Positions 5,011 through 5,109 of a stretch of 5,109 bases of DNA are shown piece after piece. Position 1 is the first letter of the stretch, and each line of letters opens with the position of its first letter. Made by a program: the position numbers and the translations under genes. This stretch comes from an uncultured Eubacterium sp. Its GTDB lineage: Bacteria > Bacillota_A > Clostridia > Lachnospirales > Lachnospiraceae. Under the pieces are notes generated by a model. It did no database searches, was not told the DNA's origin, and worked only from the letters and a program-made list of their open reading frames with translations. Where the stretch lies: NCBI GenBank assembly GCA_948759685.1, contig CAQBGY010000277.1, positions 1 through 5,109 of the forward strand, in the 5' to 3' direction.

Positions 5011-5107
5011 ATATTATTAGGCGAAACTCCATACTTTCCCGGAAGCCTTTATACTATCACGCAAAACCCCATATTATCACGGAAACTCATATACAAACAC
5101 GAAAACT
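5011..5107 (-). repeat. Right iteron-like array at exact 20-bp period, cut by the window edge
   Basis: Five sites start at 5011, 5031, 5051, 5071 and 5091, all in reverse orientation. The last three are clean: ATACTATCACGCAAAAC, ATATTATCACGGAAACT and ATACAAACACGAAAACT, belonging to the same classes as the left array (16 of 17 identical to sites at 2242, 2136 and 2115). The first two are decayed but keep the phase: ATATTATTAGGCGAAAC resembles the reverse site at 2320, and ATACTTTCCCGGAAGCC retains the GGAA core. Decay increases toward the nuclease operon, and more copies probably lie beyond 5109. Confidence 0.8.
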
Positions 5108-5109
5108 CC

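Overview
The window reads as accessory DNA from a low-GC Gram-positive, most likely a Clostridia/Lachnospiraceae-type genome. Every substantial gene lies on the minus strand. Shine-Dalgarno sequences are strong (GGAGG, GAGGTG, GGGGT), two genes start with TTG, and the families present (LytTR regulator with DUF3021 partner, SEC-C protein, Mrr-like nuclease) are common in such genomes. The species assignment is inference.

Left region (1-1900), read right to left. A truncated FAD-dependent oxidoreductase (1611-1898) has its own extended -10 promoter. It is followed by a compact regulatory operon: a stand-alone LytTR DNA-binding regulator (1112-1561), a four-helix DUF3021-type membrane protein (626-1102), and a 102-residue three-helix membrane protein (331-639). 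Stop codons, Shine-Dalgarno sequences and starts overlap or nearly touch, which suggests translational coupling. Downstream lies a 39-codon scrap of an ABC-transporter ATPase with a Walker B/D-loop but a damaged signature motif (182-298). LytTR/DUF3021 pairs often sit beside ABC exporters, so the scrap may be what is left of one.

Middle region (1900-2572). A bidirectional hairpin terminator (2045-2071) is followed by an array of eleven 17-bp sites (2112-2336) spaced 20-21 bp apart, two turns of B-DNA. The sites fall into a few sequence classes sharing the consensus NKTTTSCSTRNNDRTAT, and they occur in both orientations. The first five form a nested palindrome centred near 2166, and the last two form a head-to-head palindrome. 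Next come decayed units and a very short reading frame with a good Shine-Dalgarno (2493-2546), which may be the amputated 5' end of a gene.

Right region (2573-5109). Three AT-rich genes form a tight minus-strand operon: a PD-(D/E)XK (Mrr-like) nuclease with an uncharacterised helical N-terminus (3969-4904), a single-helix membrane protein (3424-3948), and a zinc/SEC-C motif protein (2573-3415). Upstream of the operon the same repeat family reappears at an exact 20-bp period (5011-5107) and runs to the window edge. The nuclease operon is therefore bracketed by two arrays of the same iteron-like sites. I read it as a candidate defence or conflict cassette carried in, or exchanged through, a repeat-rich mobile context. 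The coding motifs and repeats are directly visible; the defence role and the mobility are inference.
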